From the NCBI GenBank assembly GCA_951813555.1, contig OX638344.1, positions 2,447,076 through 2,511,075 on the forward strand: DNA of 64,000 nt, read 5' to 3'. This stretch comes from an uncultured Acidimicrobiales bacterium. Its GTDB lineage: Bacteria; Actinomycetota; Acidimicrobiia; Acidimicrobiales; Bin134. This document shows positions 8,157-17,326 of this stretch, one piece after another (the stretch's first letter is position 1; every line of letters starts with the position of its first letter). The notes under the pieces are model-generated. The model did no database searches. It saw only the letters and a program-made list of their open reading frames with translations, and was not told the origin of the DNA. A program made the translations under genes and the position numbers.

Positions 8157-8855
8157 TCACCCGATTGCGGGCACCGCAAGGGTTATGACCGCGGCGGCGG
8201 TGGCCAGCGAGGGGGCGAAGGGGAAGACGGTGGGGCGGGGCTTGGCGGGGTCGGCCAGGGGATCGGGCAAAACCTCATTGCCCCACTTCCGCATGCCCCA
8301 CACCACCAGGCCCATGGTCGCTCCCAAGAATGAGGCCAGCACAAAGGCCAAGAACACCGCCAGCAGCGACTGGCCGTAGCCCGATGCCACCCAGCCGAGG
8401 GCCAGACCGACCGGCAAGGCCAGCTTCACGTCGCCCAGCCCGAGGCTGCCGCGCGAGATCACATAGAGCACCGACATGATCGCTCCGTAGAAGCCGGCGG
8501 CCGCGATCGCTTGCCCGATGGCCCCCGGTCGATCCCGCAGGAGCGAGATAAGGGTCATCACGATCAGCAGCACCGCGGCCGTGGGGAACACGATGCCGTT
8601 GGGTATGCGGTAGTGGTACAGATCCACGGTGGTGACCCCGGACAGGCCGATGAACAGCACCCATACCGGGAGTACATCCCAGGTGGTGCCCAATACGCCG
8701 CCCGCAGTCCCCAAGGCGATTGCGGTGAACGACGGGACCAGCACCCGCAGCGAGCGGCTGTCGCGCACGCCGAAGTGCCACACCAGCCGCAGCAGGTAGC
8801 GGCCGGCGACGGTTCCCACCGCCAGCCCGGCGATCACCATGGCCACCCGGCTCAC
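8157..8855 (-). CDS. Prepilin peptidase, A24 family
   Basis: 232 aa, almost entirely hydrophobic with about six to seven membrane segments. Both catalytic aspartates of the type IV leader peptidase family are visible, in VDLYHYRIPN and in GLGDVKLALP (GxGDxK). It would cut leader peptides of type IV pilin-like or Tad/Flp pilins at the membrane. The N-terminal methylase domain of PilD is absent. It lies inside the aro cluster between aroE and aroK, an arrangement seen in other actinobacteria. GTG start. No pilin gene is visible in this window. Confidence 0.88.
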   Translation of the reverse strand: MSRVAMVIAGLAVGTVAGRYLLRLVWHFGVRDSRSLRVLVPSFTAIALGTAGGVLGTTWDVLPVWVLFIGLSGVTTVDLYHYRIPNGIVFPTAAVLLIVMTLISLLRDRPGAIGQAIAAAGFYGAIMSVLYVISRGSLGLGDVKLALPVGLALGWVASGYGQSLLAVFLAFVLASFLGATMGLVVWGMRKWGNEVLPDPLADPAKPRPTVFPFAPSLATAAAVITLAVPAIG

Positions 8856-8886
8856 GGCCCTCCCCTCTGACCGGGAGCAATCCGTT

Positions 8887-9738
8887 TCATCTCCGGTGCA
8901 GCGCGGCGGTGGCCGCCGCGGTCATGGCGGCGACCGGCGGCTCGGCCCCGGTCCAGATCCGAACGGCGTGGGCTGCTTGGTGTACCAGCATCCCCACCCC
9001 GGTGGATGAGGGCACGCCCCGGCGCTGGCATTCGGCCAGCAGCGGGGTGTGGAGCGGGTTGTAGACCAGCTCGGCCACGTGCTGGCCCGCATGGATGAGG
9101 TCGGGATCGAGGGGCAGGCTGCCGGCGCCCTCGGTTTGGGCCATCCCCACCGGGGTGGCGTTCACCACCAAGCGGTACCGGCCGACATCGGCGGGACCGG
9201 CCACATTTCCGGCCGAGCCGGCCAGCTCCGCGGCCGCCGCCGCCCGTTCCGGCCGGCGGGCGATCACCGCCACTTCGTCTGCTCCCCGGCGGGCCAGCTC
9301 GGCCACCACCGCCCGGGCCGCCCCGCCGGCGCCCAGAACGGCGCAGGCGATCCCGGCGAGCTCCACCCCCTCGGCCCGCAGAGCGTCGCAGAATCCGGGG
9401 CCGTCGGTGTTGTGGCCGATGAGGCGGTCGCCGTCGCGGCCCACGCAGTTCACCACCCCCAAGACTGCGGCCGCAGGACTGAGCTCGTCTGCCGCGGCGG
9501 CTACGTCGGCCTTGTGGGGCATGGTCACCGACAGCCCGGCCATGCCCCGGTTTCGCATGTGATCGAGCGCCCGGCCAGCCTCTCCGGGCGCTACCTCGAA
9601 CGCGGCGTAGATCCAATCCAGACCCAACTCGTCGAACGCGGCCTGGCAGATGGCCGGCGACAGGGAGTGGCGCACGGGATAGCCGATCACCCCGGCGGCG
9701 ACCTCGGTGTCGGCGGCCATCCCGATGGGAGTCAGCAC
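8887..9738 (-). CDS. aroE: Shikimate dehydrogenase
   Basis: 283 aa from GTG 9738; ATG 9720 is an equally good start and gives the usual N-terminus before VIGYPVRHSLSP. NADP-dependent reduction of 3-dehydroshikimate. Motifs: SLSP, SVTMPHK (catalytic Lys), NTDGPGF, the Rossmann loop LGAGGAARAV, NATPVGM, and the C-terminal GVGMLVHQAA. The upstream mltG stop is 31 nt away. Confidence 0.94.
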   Translation of the reverse strand: MLTPIGMAADTEVAAGVIGYPVRHSLSPAICQAAFDELGLDWIYAAFEVAPGEAGRALDHMRNRGMAGLSVTMPHKADVAAAADELSPAAAVLGVVNCVGRDGDRLIGHNTDGPGFCDALRAEGVELAGIACAVLGAGGAARAVVAELARRGADEVAVIARRPERAAAAAELAGSAGNVAGPADVGRYRLVVNATPVGMAQTEGAGSLPLDPDLIHAGQHVAELVYNPLHTPLLAECQRRGVPSSTGVGMLVHQAAHAVRIWTGAEPPVAAMTAAATAALHRR

Positions 9739-9769
9739 CCCGGGCTCCGATCTCGGCCGATGCAGGCGG

Positions 9770-10867
9770 TCAGCACCCCAGGTTCCTCTCCCGGCAGACG
9801 GCCACTGCGGCCTCGTGCTCGTCGATGTTCACGCTGAAAGTGTGCGCGCCGACTACCGGATCATCGGTGCGGGCGTAGAACAGCCAGAAGCCGTCGGCGG
9901 GGTTCAGCGCGGCTTCCAGCGACGCTCGCCCGGGAGCGGCAATGGGGCCGGGGGGCAGGCCGGTTCGGTTGTACACGTTGTAGGGATTGTCCACTCTCAG
10001 GTCCGACAAGGTCAGCGGCTCGGAGGGCTTGTTCACCGCGTAGCGCACCGCGGCGTCGATCTGGAGGGGCCAGCCGGAGCCCAATCGGTTGTAGATCACT
10101 CGGGCGATCTTGGCCCGGTCCTCGCTGATGAGGGCCTCCTTCTCGATCAGCGAGGCCACGATGACCACTTCGTAGGGGGTGATCCCCACCGTGTCGGGAG
10201 CGGCGGCCAAGCCGACCTCGGAGGCCACCGTGTCGAACTGGTCGACCAGGCGCACGACGAGGGCGGCCTCGTCTTCTGCGGTGGCCGAATCGAGCAGGTA
10301 GGTGTCGGGGAACAGCATCCCCTCCAGCGTGCTGTTGGCCGGCTGGTAGTCGGACCGCACCGGCGGGAAGGCCAGGGCTCGGGCCAAGTCCTCGGGGTTG
10401 AAGGTGGGGAGCTGGGCCAGCAGCTCGGATTGGACCTGGGCCAGCGTGAGTCCCTCGGGCAGCACCACTCTGAGGGCGTCGTCGGCCGGGCCGGAGGCGG
10501 GGCCGGCCAGCAGCACGTCTTTGGCTCGCCATACCGACATGTTCTCGTTCAACACGTAGTTGCCGGCCTGGAAGTCGCCGGCGTCCTTGTAGCGCAGGTA
10601 ATAGCGGAACACCGTGGAGTTGGCCACCACGCCGTCCTCCTCGAGGATGCGGGCGATGTCGTTGATGGACGCGCCCTGGGGGACGTTGACCACCAGCTCT
10701 GGGCCCTCGTCACCGGGCGGGTCGAGGCGATCGTCGATCCAGCCCTTGATCAACAGCGCGGCGATCAGCACCACGACGCCCAGAGAGGCCAAGATGATGG
10801 CCATCCGGGTGAGGGTGGAGGTCCGTCGGGGCAGCCAGTCCCAGTCTTGGGGGTCTTCGTCGGTCAT
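9770..10867 (-). CDS. mltG: Endolytic peptidoglycan transglycosylase MltG (YceG-like)
   Basis: 365 aa. A single N-terminal membrane segment (about 23-42) anchors a periplasmic YceG domain that cleaves nascent glycan strands. Signatures: LEGMLFPDTYLL, ASLIEKEA with the likely catalytic Glu, IARVIYNRL, and YNVYNRTGLPPGPI near the C-terminus. Its ATG overlaps the ruvX stop by 4 nt. The ruvX-mltG-aroE order is typical of the phylum. Confidence 0.94.
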   Translation of the reverse strand: MTDEDPQDWDWLPRRTSTLTRMAIILASLGVVVLIAALLIKGWIDDRLDPPGDEGPELVVNVPQGASINDIARILEEDGVVANSTVFRYYLRYKDAGDFQAGNYVLNENMSVWRAKDVLLAGPASGPADDALRVVLPEGLTLAQVQSELLAQLPTFNPEDLARALAFPPVRSDYQPANSTLEGMLFPDTYLLDSATAEDEAALVVRLVDQFDTVASEVGLAAAPDTVGITPYEVVIVASLIEKEALISEDRAKIARVIYNRLGSGWPLQIDAAVRYAVNKPSEPLTLSDLRVDNPYNVYNRTGLPPGPIAAPGRASLEAALNPADGFWLFYARTDDPVVGAHTFSVNIDEHEAAVAVCRERNLGC

Positions 10868-11298
10868 GGCGGTGAATCCTGTCGGTTCACATCCAGCCAG
10901 CCCTGGAGGATGACCGAGGCAGCCACCATGTCGACCCGTTTGCGGCGAGCCCTTTCGCTGAGGCCCGATTCGGCCAGGGCCCGCTCGGCGATGACGGTGG
11001 TCAGCCGCTCGTCATGGGTCAACACCGGGACATCCAGCGCGGTCTCGAGCTGCTGGACTTCGCTCTCGGCGCCGCGGGCGGCCGGACCGGCAGTGCCGTC
11101 CAGCGACAGGGGCAGGCCCACCACCACCACCCCGGCCTCGTATTCGGCCACCAGGTCGGCGATCTGGCGATGGTCTCCCTTGGTGCTGCCGGAGCGCTCG
11201 ATCACGGTCAGCGGGGTGGCCAGCCGGCCCTCGCCGTCGGAGACCGCCACGCCGATGCGGCGCTCTCCGAGGTCGATGCCCAGTGCCCTCGCCGCCAT
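10864..11298 (-). CDS. ruvX: Putative pre-16S rRNA nuclease / Holliday junction resolvase-like protein YqgF (RuvX)
   Basis: 144 aa, RNase H-like fold. Motifs GIDLGERRIGVAVSD (first catalytic Asp), VVVGLPLSLDG, and THDERLTT, with a late Asp in KRVDMVAA. The family matures the 5' end of 16S rRNA in E. coli. The ATG at 11298 overlaps the alaS stop as TGATG, and the stop overlaps mltG as ATGA. Confidence 0.93.
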   Translation of the reverse strand: MAARALGIDLGERRIGVAVSDGEGRLATPLTVIERSGSTKGDHRQIADLVAEYEAGVVVVGLPLSLDGTAGPAARGAESEVQQLETALDVPVLTHDERLTTVIAERALAESGLSERARRKRVDMVAASVILQGWLDVNRQDSPP

Positions 11299-13874
11299 CA
11301 GCTCCCGATGCCAGCAGCCGCTCGCACCTGGCTCAGGGCCTCCTCCAAGCGCGACGGATCCCGGCCCCCGGCGATGGCCAGCTTGGCGTCTCGGCCGCCG
11401 CCGCCGCCGATGGTGGCGGCCGCCTCGGCGATCAGCTCGCCGGCGTGCAGGTCGGTATCGGGGGTGGCGGCGGCCACCAGGGCCGCGCCGCCGCCTTCGG
11501 GGGCCGCGCCCAGCACCACCGCGGCTACGCCGGGCCGATCTCGGGTGGCGATGGCCAGATCGCGCAGCTGACCCCGGTCGACGCCCTCTACCAGCGCCAC
11601 CACAACCCCGTCGACCGCCTGCTGGGCCAGCACCGCCGACTGGTCGGACGATGCCGCTTGGCGCAGCTCGGCCAGCTCGGCTCGGAGGCTCTTGATCTCG
11701 GCCATGCGCTTGTCGGCCCCGGCCAGCAGCTGATCGGCGGGGACGCCCAAGCGCTCGGCGGTCTGGGCCACCACCTGCTCCTGCTCGGTGAGCAGCTCGA
11801 CCGGCCGGGTGCCGGTCACCGCCTCGATGCGGCGGATGTTGGCCCCGATGGAGCCCTCTGACACGATCTTCACCGGGCCGATGTCGCCCAGGGACCGCAC
11901 ATGGGTGCCGCCGCACAACTCGACAGAGTGCGGGCCGGCCTCCAGCACCCTCACCCTCTCGCCGTACTTGTCGCCGAAGAAGGCGATGGCTCCGGCCTCG
12001 GTGGCCTCGGCCATGGACGTCTCGTAGTGGCGGGTCGGAGGGTTGTCCAGGATGTCGGCGTTGGCCAGCCGCTCGATCTCTGCCATCTGGTCGGCGGTGA
12101 CGGCTTCGAAGTGGGTGAAGTCGAAGCGCAGGCGATCGTCGGCCACCAGTGAGCCCTGCTGCTTGACGTGGTCGCCCAGCACCTCCTTCAGCGCCCAGTG
12201 CAGCAGATGGGTGGCGGTGTGGTTGCGCCGGATGGCGGCCCGGCGGTCGGCGTCGATGGCCGCGATCACCGTCTGGCCCACGGTGATCTGACCGTTGACG
12301 GCGTCGGTGTGATGCAGGTGCAGCTCGGGAACCACATAGGTGGTGTCGGCGACCCGGGCCGAGCCGGTGGGCGAGGTGATGGTGCCGGTGTCGCCCACCT
12401 GGCCACCGGATTCAGCGTAGAACGGGGTCCGGTCCAAGATGATCCCGTCATCGGTGACGGCCAGCACCACGGCTTCGGCGGTGTCGAATTCGCGGCCGGT
12501 GAAATCGGTGGGGCCGTGCTCGGAGGCCAATGCGAAATAGGCCGAGACGTCGGCCGAGGTTGCGTGGCGGGCATCGAAGTCCTCCCGGGCCCGGGCGCGC
12601 TGGCCTCCCATGAGATGGTCGAAGCCGGCCCGGTCCACCGCCACGTCTTGCTCGCGGGCCGTCTCCTCGGTGACCTCGAACGGGAAGCCGTAGGTGTCGT
12701 GCAAAAGGAAGGCCAGATCCCCAGACAGCGCCTCGCCCTCGCCGAGTCGGTCGATGGCGTCGTCGAGGATCTGCGATCCCTGGGCCAGAGTCGACCGGAA
12801 CCCCTCCTCTTCCCGGGCCACCACGTCCCGGACGAAGCTGTGGTTGGCGGCGATGTCGGGGTAGTCGGAGCCCATGATGTCGACCACTGTGTCGACCAGC
12901 TTGGGGGTGACCACCTCGGTGACCCCGAGCAGGTAGGCCCGGCGGATGGCCCGGCGCATGATGCGGCGCAGAACGTAGCCCCGTTCCTCGTTGGAGGGGA
13001 ACACCCCGTCGGAGATGAGGAAGGTCATGGTGCGGGCGTGCTCAGCCAGGATCCGCAGGGTGAGGTCGCTGTGGTCGGCCGCGCCCAGTTTCACCCCGGT
13101 CACCGCGCTGGCCTCCCCCACCAGCTCGGCCATCTCGTCGATGTCGAACACCGAATCCACCCCCTGGATCAGGGTGAGGATCCGCTCCAGCCCGGCCCCG
13201 GTGTCGATGCTGGGCTTGGGCAGCGGGACCAGGCCGTCGGGCTGTTGGTCGAACTGCATGAACACCAGGTTCCAGAACTCCAGGAACCGCTCGTCGCCGC
13301 CGTGGGCCGGACCGCCGTCGGCGCCGAACTCCGGCCCCTTGTCGAAGAAGATCTCCGAGCAGGGGCCGCACGGGCCGGTGTCGGCCATGCGCCAGTAGTT
13401 GTCCTCGTCCATCCGCTGGATGCGGTCGGGGGCCACCCCGGCGGCGTCCCGCCAGATCTCGGCGGCCTCGTCGTCGGAGAGGTGGACGGTGATCCACAGC
13501 CGGTCGGGGTCGAAGCCCAGGCCCTCGGTGACGAACTCCCAGGCCCAGCCGATGGCCTCGGCCTTGAAATAGTCGCCGAAGCTGAAGTTGCCCAGCATCT
13601 CGAAGAACGTGAGATGGCGGCGGGTGCGCCCGATCTCGTCGAGGTCGTTGTGCTTGCCCCCGGCCCGCACGCATTTCTGGACGGTGACCGCCCGGCGATG
13701 GGGGGCGGCCTCCTCGCCCAAGAAATAGGGCTTGAACGGCACCATGCCGGCCACGGTGAACAAAACGGTGGGATCGCGGGGGATCAGGCTGGCCGACGGC
13801 ACCACGGCATGGTCCCGCTCGCCGAAGAAGGAGGTGAACGCGCTGCGGATCTCCTGGGCTCGCTTGGGGGTCAC
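11298..13874 (-). CDS. alaS: Alanine-tRNA ligase
   Basis: 858 aa from GTG 13874, giving the normal N-terminus TPKRAQEIRSAF. The open frame continues upstream but that sequence overlaps the next gene and does not resemble the family. Class II catalytic domain (VVPSASLIPRDPTVLFT, ENYWRM-TGPCGPCSEI), editing domain with HTATHLLHWAL and CGGTHVRSLGDIG metal ligands, and a C-terminal DHHA1-type domain ending in a Gly-rich GGGGGRDAKLA motif. It lies 10 nt after the small membrane protein gene and runs into ruvX. Confidence 0.96.
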   Translation of the reverse strand: MTPKRAQEIRSAFTSFFGERDHAVVPSASLIPRDPTVLFTVAGMVPFKPYFLGEEAAPHRRAVTVQKCVRAGGKHNDLDEIGRTRRHLTFFEMLGNFSFGDYFKAEAIGWAWEFVTEGLGFDPDRLWITVHLSDDEAAEIWRDAAGVAPDRIQRMDEDNYWRMADTGPCGPCSEIFFDKGPEFGADGGPAHGGDERFLEFWNLVFMQFDQQPDGLVPLPKPSIDTGAGLERILTLIQGVDSVFDIDEMAELVGEASAVTGVKLGAADHSDLTLRILAEHARTMTFLISDGVFPSNEERGYVLRRIMRRAIRRAYLLGVTEVVTPKLVDTVVDIMGSDYPDIAANHSFVRDVVAREEEGFRSTLAQGSQILDDAIDRLGEGEALSGDLAFLLHDTYGFPFEVTEETAREQDVAVDRAGFDHLMGGQRARAREDFDARHATSADVSAYFALASEHGPTDFTGREFDTAEAVVLAVTDDGIILDRTPFYAESGGQVGDTGTITSPTGSARVADTTYVVPELHLHHTDAVNGQITVGQTVIAAIDADRRAAIRRNHTATHLLHWALKEVLGDHVKQQGSLVADDRLRFDFTHFEAVTADQMAEIERLANADILDNPPTRHYETSMAEATEAGAIAFFGDKYGERVRVLEAGPHSVELCGGTHVRSLGDIGPVKIVSEGSIGANIRRIEAVTGTRPVELLTEQEQVVAQTAERLGVPADQLLAGADKRMAEIKSLRAELAELRQAASSDQSAVLAQQAVDGVVVALVEGVDRGQLRDLAIATRDRPGVAAVVLGAAPEGGGAALVAAATPDTDLHAGELIAEAAATIGGGGGRDAKLAIAGGRDPSRLEEALSQVRAAAGIGS

Positions 13875-13884
13875 ACTGCCGCCT

Positions 13885-14133
13885 TCACCGGCCAGGGGGA
13901 TCCTCGAGGGCCCGGCGGGCGATTTCGGCCCGGTAGCGCCGGACCGCGGCGGTGCCCTCGGCCAGCGCCGCCCGGGCCTCGGAAACGGCCGCTCTGGCCC
14001 GGGCGCCGACATCGGTGCCCGGTCTGGCGGGGGCCGGTCGCCGGGTGGCCTGGCGCAGCTTGCGGCGCACGTAGGAGGCCCCGGTGGCGCCGGCGCCCAC
14101 CCCGGCGGCGAACCACACGAGTCGCTTGGCCAT
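13885..14133 (-). CDS. Small membrane protein of unknown function
   Basis: 82 aa with one N-terminal membrane segment (LVWFAAGVGAGATGASYV) and an Arg/Ala-rich, probably helical, cytoplasmic tail. A small gene of this kind often sits between rarA and alaS in actinobacteria. It overlaps the rarA stop by 1 nt (TGATG). No function can be assigned. Confidence 0.75.
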   Translation of the reverse strand: MAKRLVWFAAGVGAGATGASYVRRKLRQATRRPAPARPGTDVGARARAAVSEARAALAEGTAAVRRYRAEIARRALEDPPGR

Positions 14134-15449
14134 CAGCCGGTCTCGCTCTCGGTTTCGTCGTCTCGACGGCCCATCATTTGCTGGCGGATCTCCTTTTCGG
14201 CACCGTGTTCAGAGGGATGGTAATAGCGGCGATCCTCAAAATGGTCGGGGCGATATTGCTGGCTCACCCAGCCCTGGGGATCATCATGAGGATACACGTA
14301 GCCCGCGCCGTGCCCTAGGCCGGCCGCCCCCGAATAGTGGGCGTCGCGGAGGTGGGCGGGCACTTCGCCGCTGCCTTCGCCGGCGTCGGCCCGGGCCCTG
14401 CCCAGCGCGGTGGTGACCGTGTTGGACTTGGGGGCGGTGGCCAGGTACACCACGGCATGGGCCAGGTTGAGCTGCGCCTCGGGCAGGCCCACGTATTCCA
14501 CCGCTCGGGCGGCGGCGTCGGCCACCACCAGGGCCTGGGAGTCGGCCATGCCGATGTCCTCGGAGGCCAGGATCACCATGCGGCGGGCGATGAACCGGGG
14601 ATCCTCCCCCGCCTCCAGCATTCGGGACAGCCAGTAGAGCCCGGCGTCGGGATCGGAGCCCCGCAGGCTCTTGATGAAGGCGCTGATGACGTCGTAGTGC
14701 TCGTCGCGGCCATAGCGGACCGCGCTGGCCCCCAGGGCACTTTCGGCATCGGCCAGGGTGAGGTGGGGCGGGGTGTCGGGGCGGGCCGTCGCCAGGGCCA
14801 CGGCCACCTCCAGGCTGGTCAGGGCCTGGCGGCCGTCGCCGGCGGCCTGGGTGGCCAGATGGGCCAAGGCGTCGGCGTCGGCCACCGCGTCCTCGGCCCG
14901 CAGCCCCCGGGCCAGCAGCTCGTGGAGGGCATCGGCGTCGAGGGGCTCGAGGCGGAACAGTGTGGAGCGGGACCGCAGCGGCGGGTTGACCTCGAAGTAG
15001 GGGTTCTCGGTGGTCGCCCCGATCAGGGTGATGAGCCCGGACTCCACTGCGGGCAAAAGGGCGTCCTGCTGGGCCCGGTTGAACCGGTGGACCTCGTCGA
15101 GGAACAAGATGGTGCCCTGATCGCGCTGGCCCAGGCGGTCGCGGGCCTGGGCGATCACCTCCCGCACGTCTTTGACCGTGGCCGTCACCGCTGAGAGCTG
15201 GATGTAGGCCCGGGCGGTGGTGTTGGCCACCAGCCGGGCGATGGTGGTCTTGCCGGTGCCCGGCGGCCCCCACAAGATGGCCGATGACAGGCGGTCGGAC
15301 TCGATGAGGCTGCGGAGCGGCTTGCCGGGGCCGAGCAGGTGCTCTTGGCCGACCAGCTCATCCAGGGTGCGGGGACGGAGGCGGTCGGCCAGCGGGGCCG
15401 TCTTGGCCAGGCGCTCCGCCGCGGCCGCGGCAAACAGGTCGTCGCTCAT
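14133..15449 (-). CDS. rarA: Replication-associated recombination protein A (AAA+ ATPase)
   Basis: 438 aa. Clamp-loader-like AAA+ protein acting at stalled forks. Walker [15 protein letters not shown], Walker [11 protein letters not shown], sensor 1 [12 protein letters not shown], then the tetramerisation domain with [21 protein letters not shown] and the conserved C-terminal region [19 protein letters not shown]. Starts 78 nt downstream of aspS. The last 20 residues are charged and low in complexity. Confidence 0.94.
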   Translation of the reverse strand: MSDDLFAAAAAERLAKTAPLADRLRPRTLDELVGQEHLLGPGKPLRSLIESDRLSSAILWGPPGTGKTTIARLVANTTARAYIQLSAVTATVKDVREVIAQARDRLGQRDQGTILFLDEVHRFNRAQQDALLPAVESGLITLIGATTENPYFEVNPPLRSRSTLFRLEPLDADALHELLARGLRAEDAVADADALAHLATQAAGDGRQALTSLEVAVALATARPDTPPHLTLADAESALGASAVRYGRDEHYDVISAFIKSLRGSDPDAGLYWLSRMLEAGEDPRFIARRMVILASEDIGMADSQALVVADAAARAVEYVGLPEAQLNLAHAVVYLATAPKSNTVTTALGRARADAGEGSGEVPAHLRDAHYSGAAGLGHGAGYVYPHDDPQGWVSQQYRPDHFEDRRYYHPSEHGAEKEIRQQMMGRRDDETESETG

Positions 15450-15527
15450 CGGGAACCCGCTGGACCGCTTACTCGGTACTCACTTCGGCTGCCGGTGCCC
15501 ATGGTCATCGCTCACGGCGGCAACTGC

Positions 15528-17273
15528 CTACCCTTCGGCGGGGGGCGGGAGGACGCGCAGGCCGAGCTCGTCGAGGTGGCGGTGGGCAATCGGGGTGGGC
15601 GAGTTGGACAGCGGATCAGCGCCCGACTGGGTCTTGGGGAAGGCGATCACCTCTCGGATGTTCTCCTCGCCGGCCAAGATGGCCACCAGCCGGTCGATGC
15701 CGAAGGCGAACCCGGCGTGGGGCGGGGCCCCGTAGCGGAAGGCGTCCAACAGAAAGCCGAATCGCTCCTCGGCCTCGGTGTCGCTGATGCCCAGAGTTCG
15801 GAACACGGCCCGCTGGATGTCGGGGCGGTGGATCCGCACGCTGCCCGAGCCCAGCTCCCAGCCGTTGAGCACCAGGTCGTAGGCCTGAGAGCGCACCGCC
15901 AGCAGCTCCTCGCCGGCGCCGTCCAGCAGCCCCACGTCGTCGGGGTGGGGCATGGTGAACGGGTGGTGGGCCGATATCGGCCGGCCCTGGTCGTCGATGG
16001 CCTCGAACAGCGGGAAGTCGGTGACCCATACGAAGTGCAGGCCGCCCTCGGTGACCGGCGGTCGGCCCAGCTCCAACCGGAGCAGGCCCAAGACGTCGCG
16101 CACCTTCTGGCGGCGGTCGGCGATCAACAGCAGCAGGTCGCCGGGCTCGGCGCCCAGGGCCGGGCCCAGCGCGGCCTGCTCGGCGTCGGACATGAACTTG
16201 GTCAAAGCGCCGTCGAGGGCCCCGTCGTCGCCCACCCGGAACCAGGCCAGGCCCTTGGCCCCCCACTGCTGGCACTTGCGGGTGAGCTCGTCGATGGCGT
16301 TGCGGCCCAGGCTCTCGCTGCCCCCCTTGCAGTTGATGCCCTTCACGCACTCCACCTGGAAGACCTTGGCCTCGGTACCGTCGAACAGCCCGGTCAGCTC
16401 GACCAGCTCCATGGCGAAGCGCACGTCGGGCTTGTCGGATCCGTAGCGCTCCATAGCGTCGGTCCAGGTCATGGTGATCGGGTCGTCGGGGCGGGCGCCG
16501 GTGACCGCCTCCACCGCGGCGGCCACCGCCTCGGTGATGAAGGCCATCACCTCGTCTTGGCCCGCGAAGCTGGCCTCGGCGTCGAGCTGCATGAACTCGA
16601 ACTGCCGGTCGGCCCGGAGGTCTTCGTCGCGCAGGCAGCGGGCGATCTGGTAGTAGCGGTCGAAGCCGCCCACCATGCAAAGCTGCTTGAAGATCTGGGG
16701 CGACTGGGGCAAAGCGTAGAACCGGCCGGGGTGCAGGCGCGACGGCACCACGAAGTCGCGGGCCCCCTCGGGGGTGGAGGCCACCAGCATCGGGGTCTCG
16801 ATCTCGGTGAAGCGCTGGGCCTCCATAGAGCGGCGGATGGCGCTGTTCACCTTCGCCCGCAGCTCGAGGTTGCGCTGGAGCCGCTCGCCTCGCAGGTCGA
16901 CGTAGCGGTAGCGCAGGCGCACGCTCTCGTCCACCTCGGTGCGGGAGTGGAGCGGGAACGGCGGGGGCTCCGCGGCCGACAGCACCTCCACCTGGCAGTC
17001 GCCCACTTCGACCTCCCCGGTGGCCAGCTTGGGGTTGGCGGTGTCTTCGGGGCGGGCCCGCACGGTGCCGGTGACCCGCACCACATACTCCGAGCGCAGA
17101 TCGTGGCGCTCGTCGACCACGCACTGGATCACGCCGGTGCGATCCCGCAGGTCGATGAACGCCAAGTGCTCCCCGTGCTCTCGGCGCCGGTCCACCCAGC
17201 CGCACACCGACACCTCCCGGCCAATGTCACCGGCGCGCAGCTCGCCGCAGTAGTCAGTCCTCATTTTGGTCAT
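15528..17273 (-). CDS. aspS: Aspartate-tRNA ligase
   Basis: 581 aa, bacterial-type length. N-terminal OB-fold anticodon domain (VSVCGWVDRRREHG), class II motif 1 region, motif 2 FRDEDLRADRQFEF, the bacterial GAD insertion domain, and motif 3 GFAFGIDRLVAIL. Whether it also charges tRNA-Asn cannot be decided here. Start ATG 17273; a second ATG three codons later is equally possible. Downstream of hisS by 53 nt. Confidence 0.96.
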   Translation of the reverse strand: MTKMRTDYCGELRAGDIGREVSVCGWVDRRREHGEHLAFIDLRDRTGVIQCVVDERHDLRSEYVVRVTGTVRARPEDTANPKLATGEVEVGDCQVEVLSAAEPPPFPLHSRTEVDESVRLRYRYVDLRGERLQRNLELRAKVNSAIRRSMEAQRFTEIETPMLVASTPEGARDFVVPSRLHPGRFYALPQSPQIFKQLCMVGGFDRYYQIARCLRDEDLRADRQFEFMQLDAEASFAGQDEVMAFITEAVAAAVEAVTGARPDDPITMTWTDAMERYGSDKPDVRFAMELVELTGLFDGTEAKVFQVECVKGINCKGGSESLGRNAIDELTRKCQQWGAKGLAWFRVGDDGALDGALTKFMSDAEQAALGPALGAEPGDLLLLIADRRQKVRDVLGLLRLELGRPPVTEGGLHFVWVTDFPLFEAIDDQGRPISAHHPFTMPHPDDVGLLDGAGEELLAVRSQAYDLVLNGWELGSGSVRIHRPDIQRAVFRTLGISDTEAEERFGFLLDAFRYGAPPHAGFAFGIDRLVAILAGEENIREVIAFPKTQSGADPLSNSPTPIAHRHLDELGLRVLPPPAEG

Positions 17274-17326
17274 CGTCAGCTTTCAGCAGATCTTGCAGAC
17301 ATCTTGGTCACAATAGGCAGCCAGAC

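Noticed and set aside
13875-14012. N-terminal extension of alaS to 904 residues
   Set aside because: The extra 46 residues are Pro/Arg-rich, overlap the small membrane protein gene, and do not match alanyl-tRNA synthetases; GTG 13874 gives the family start.
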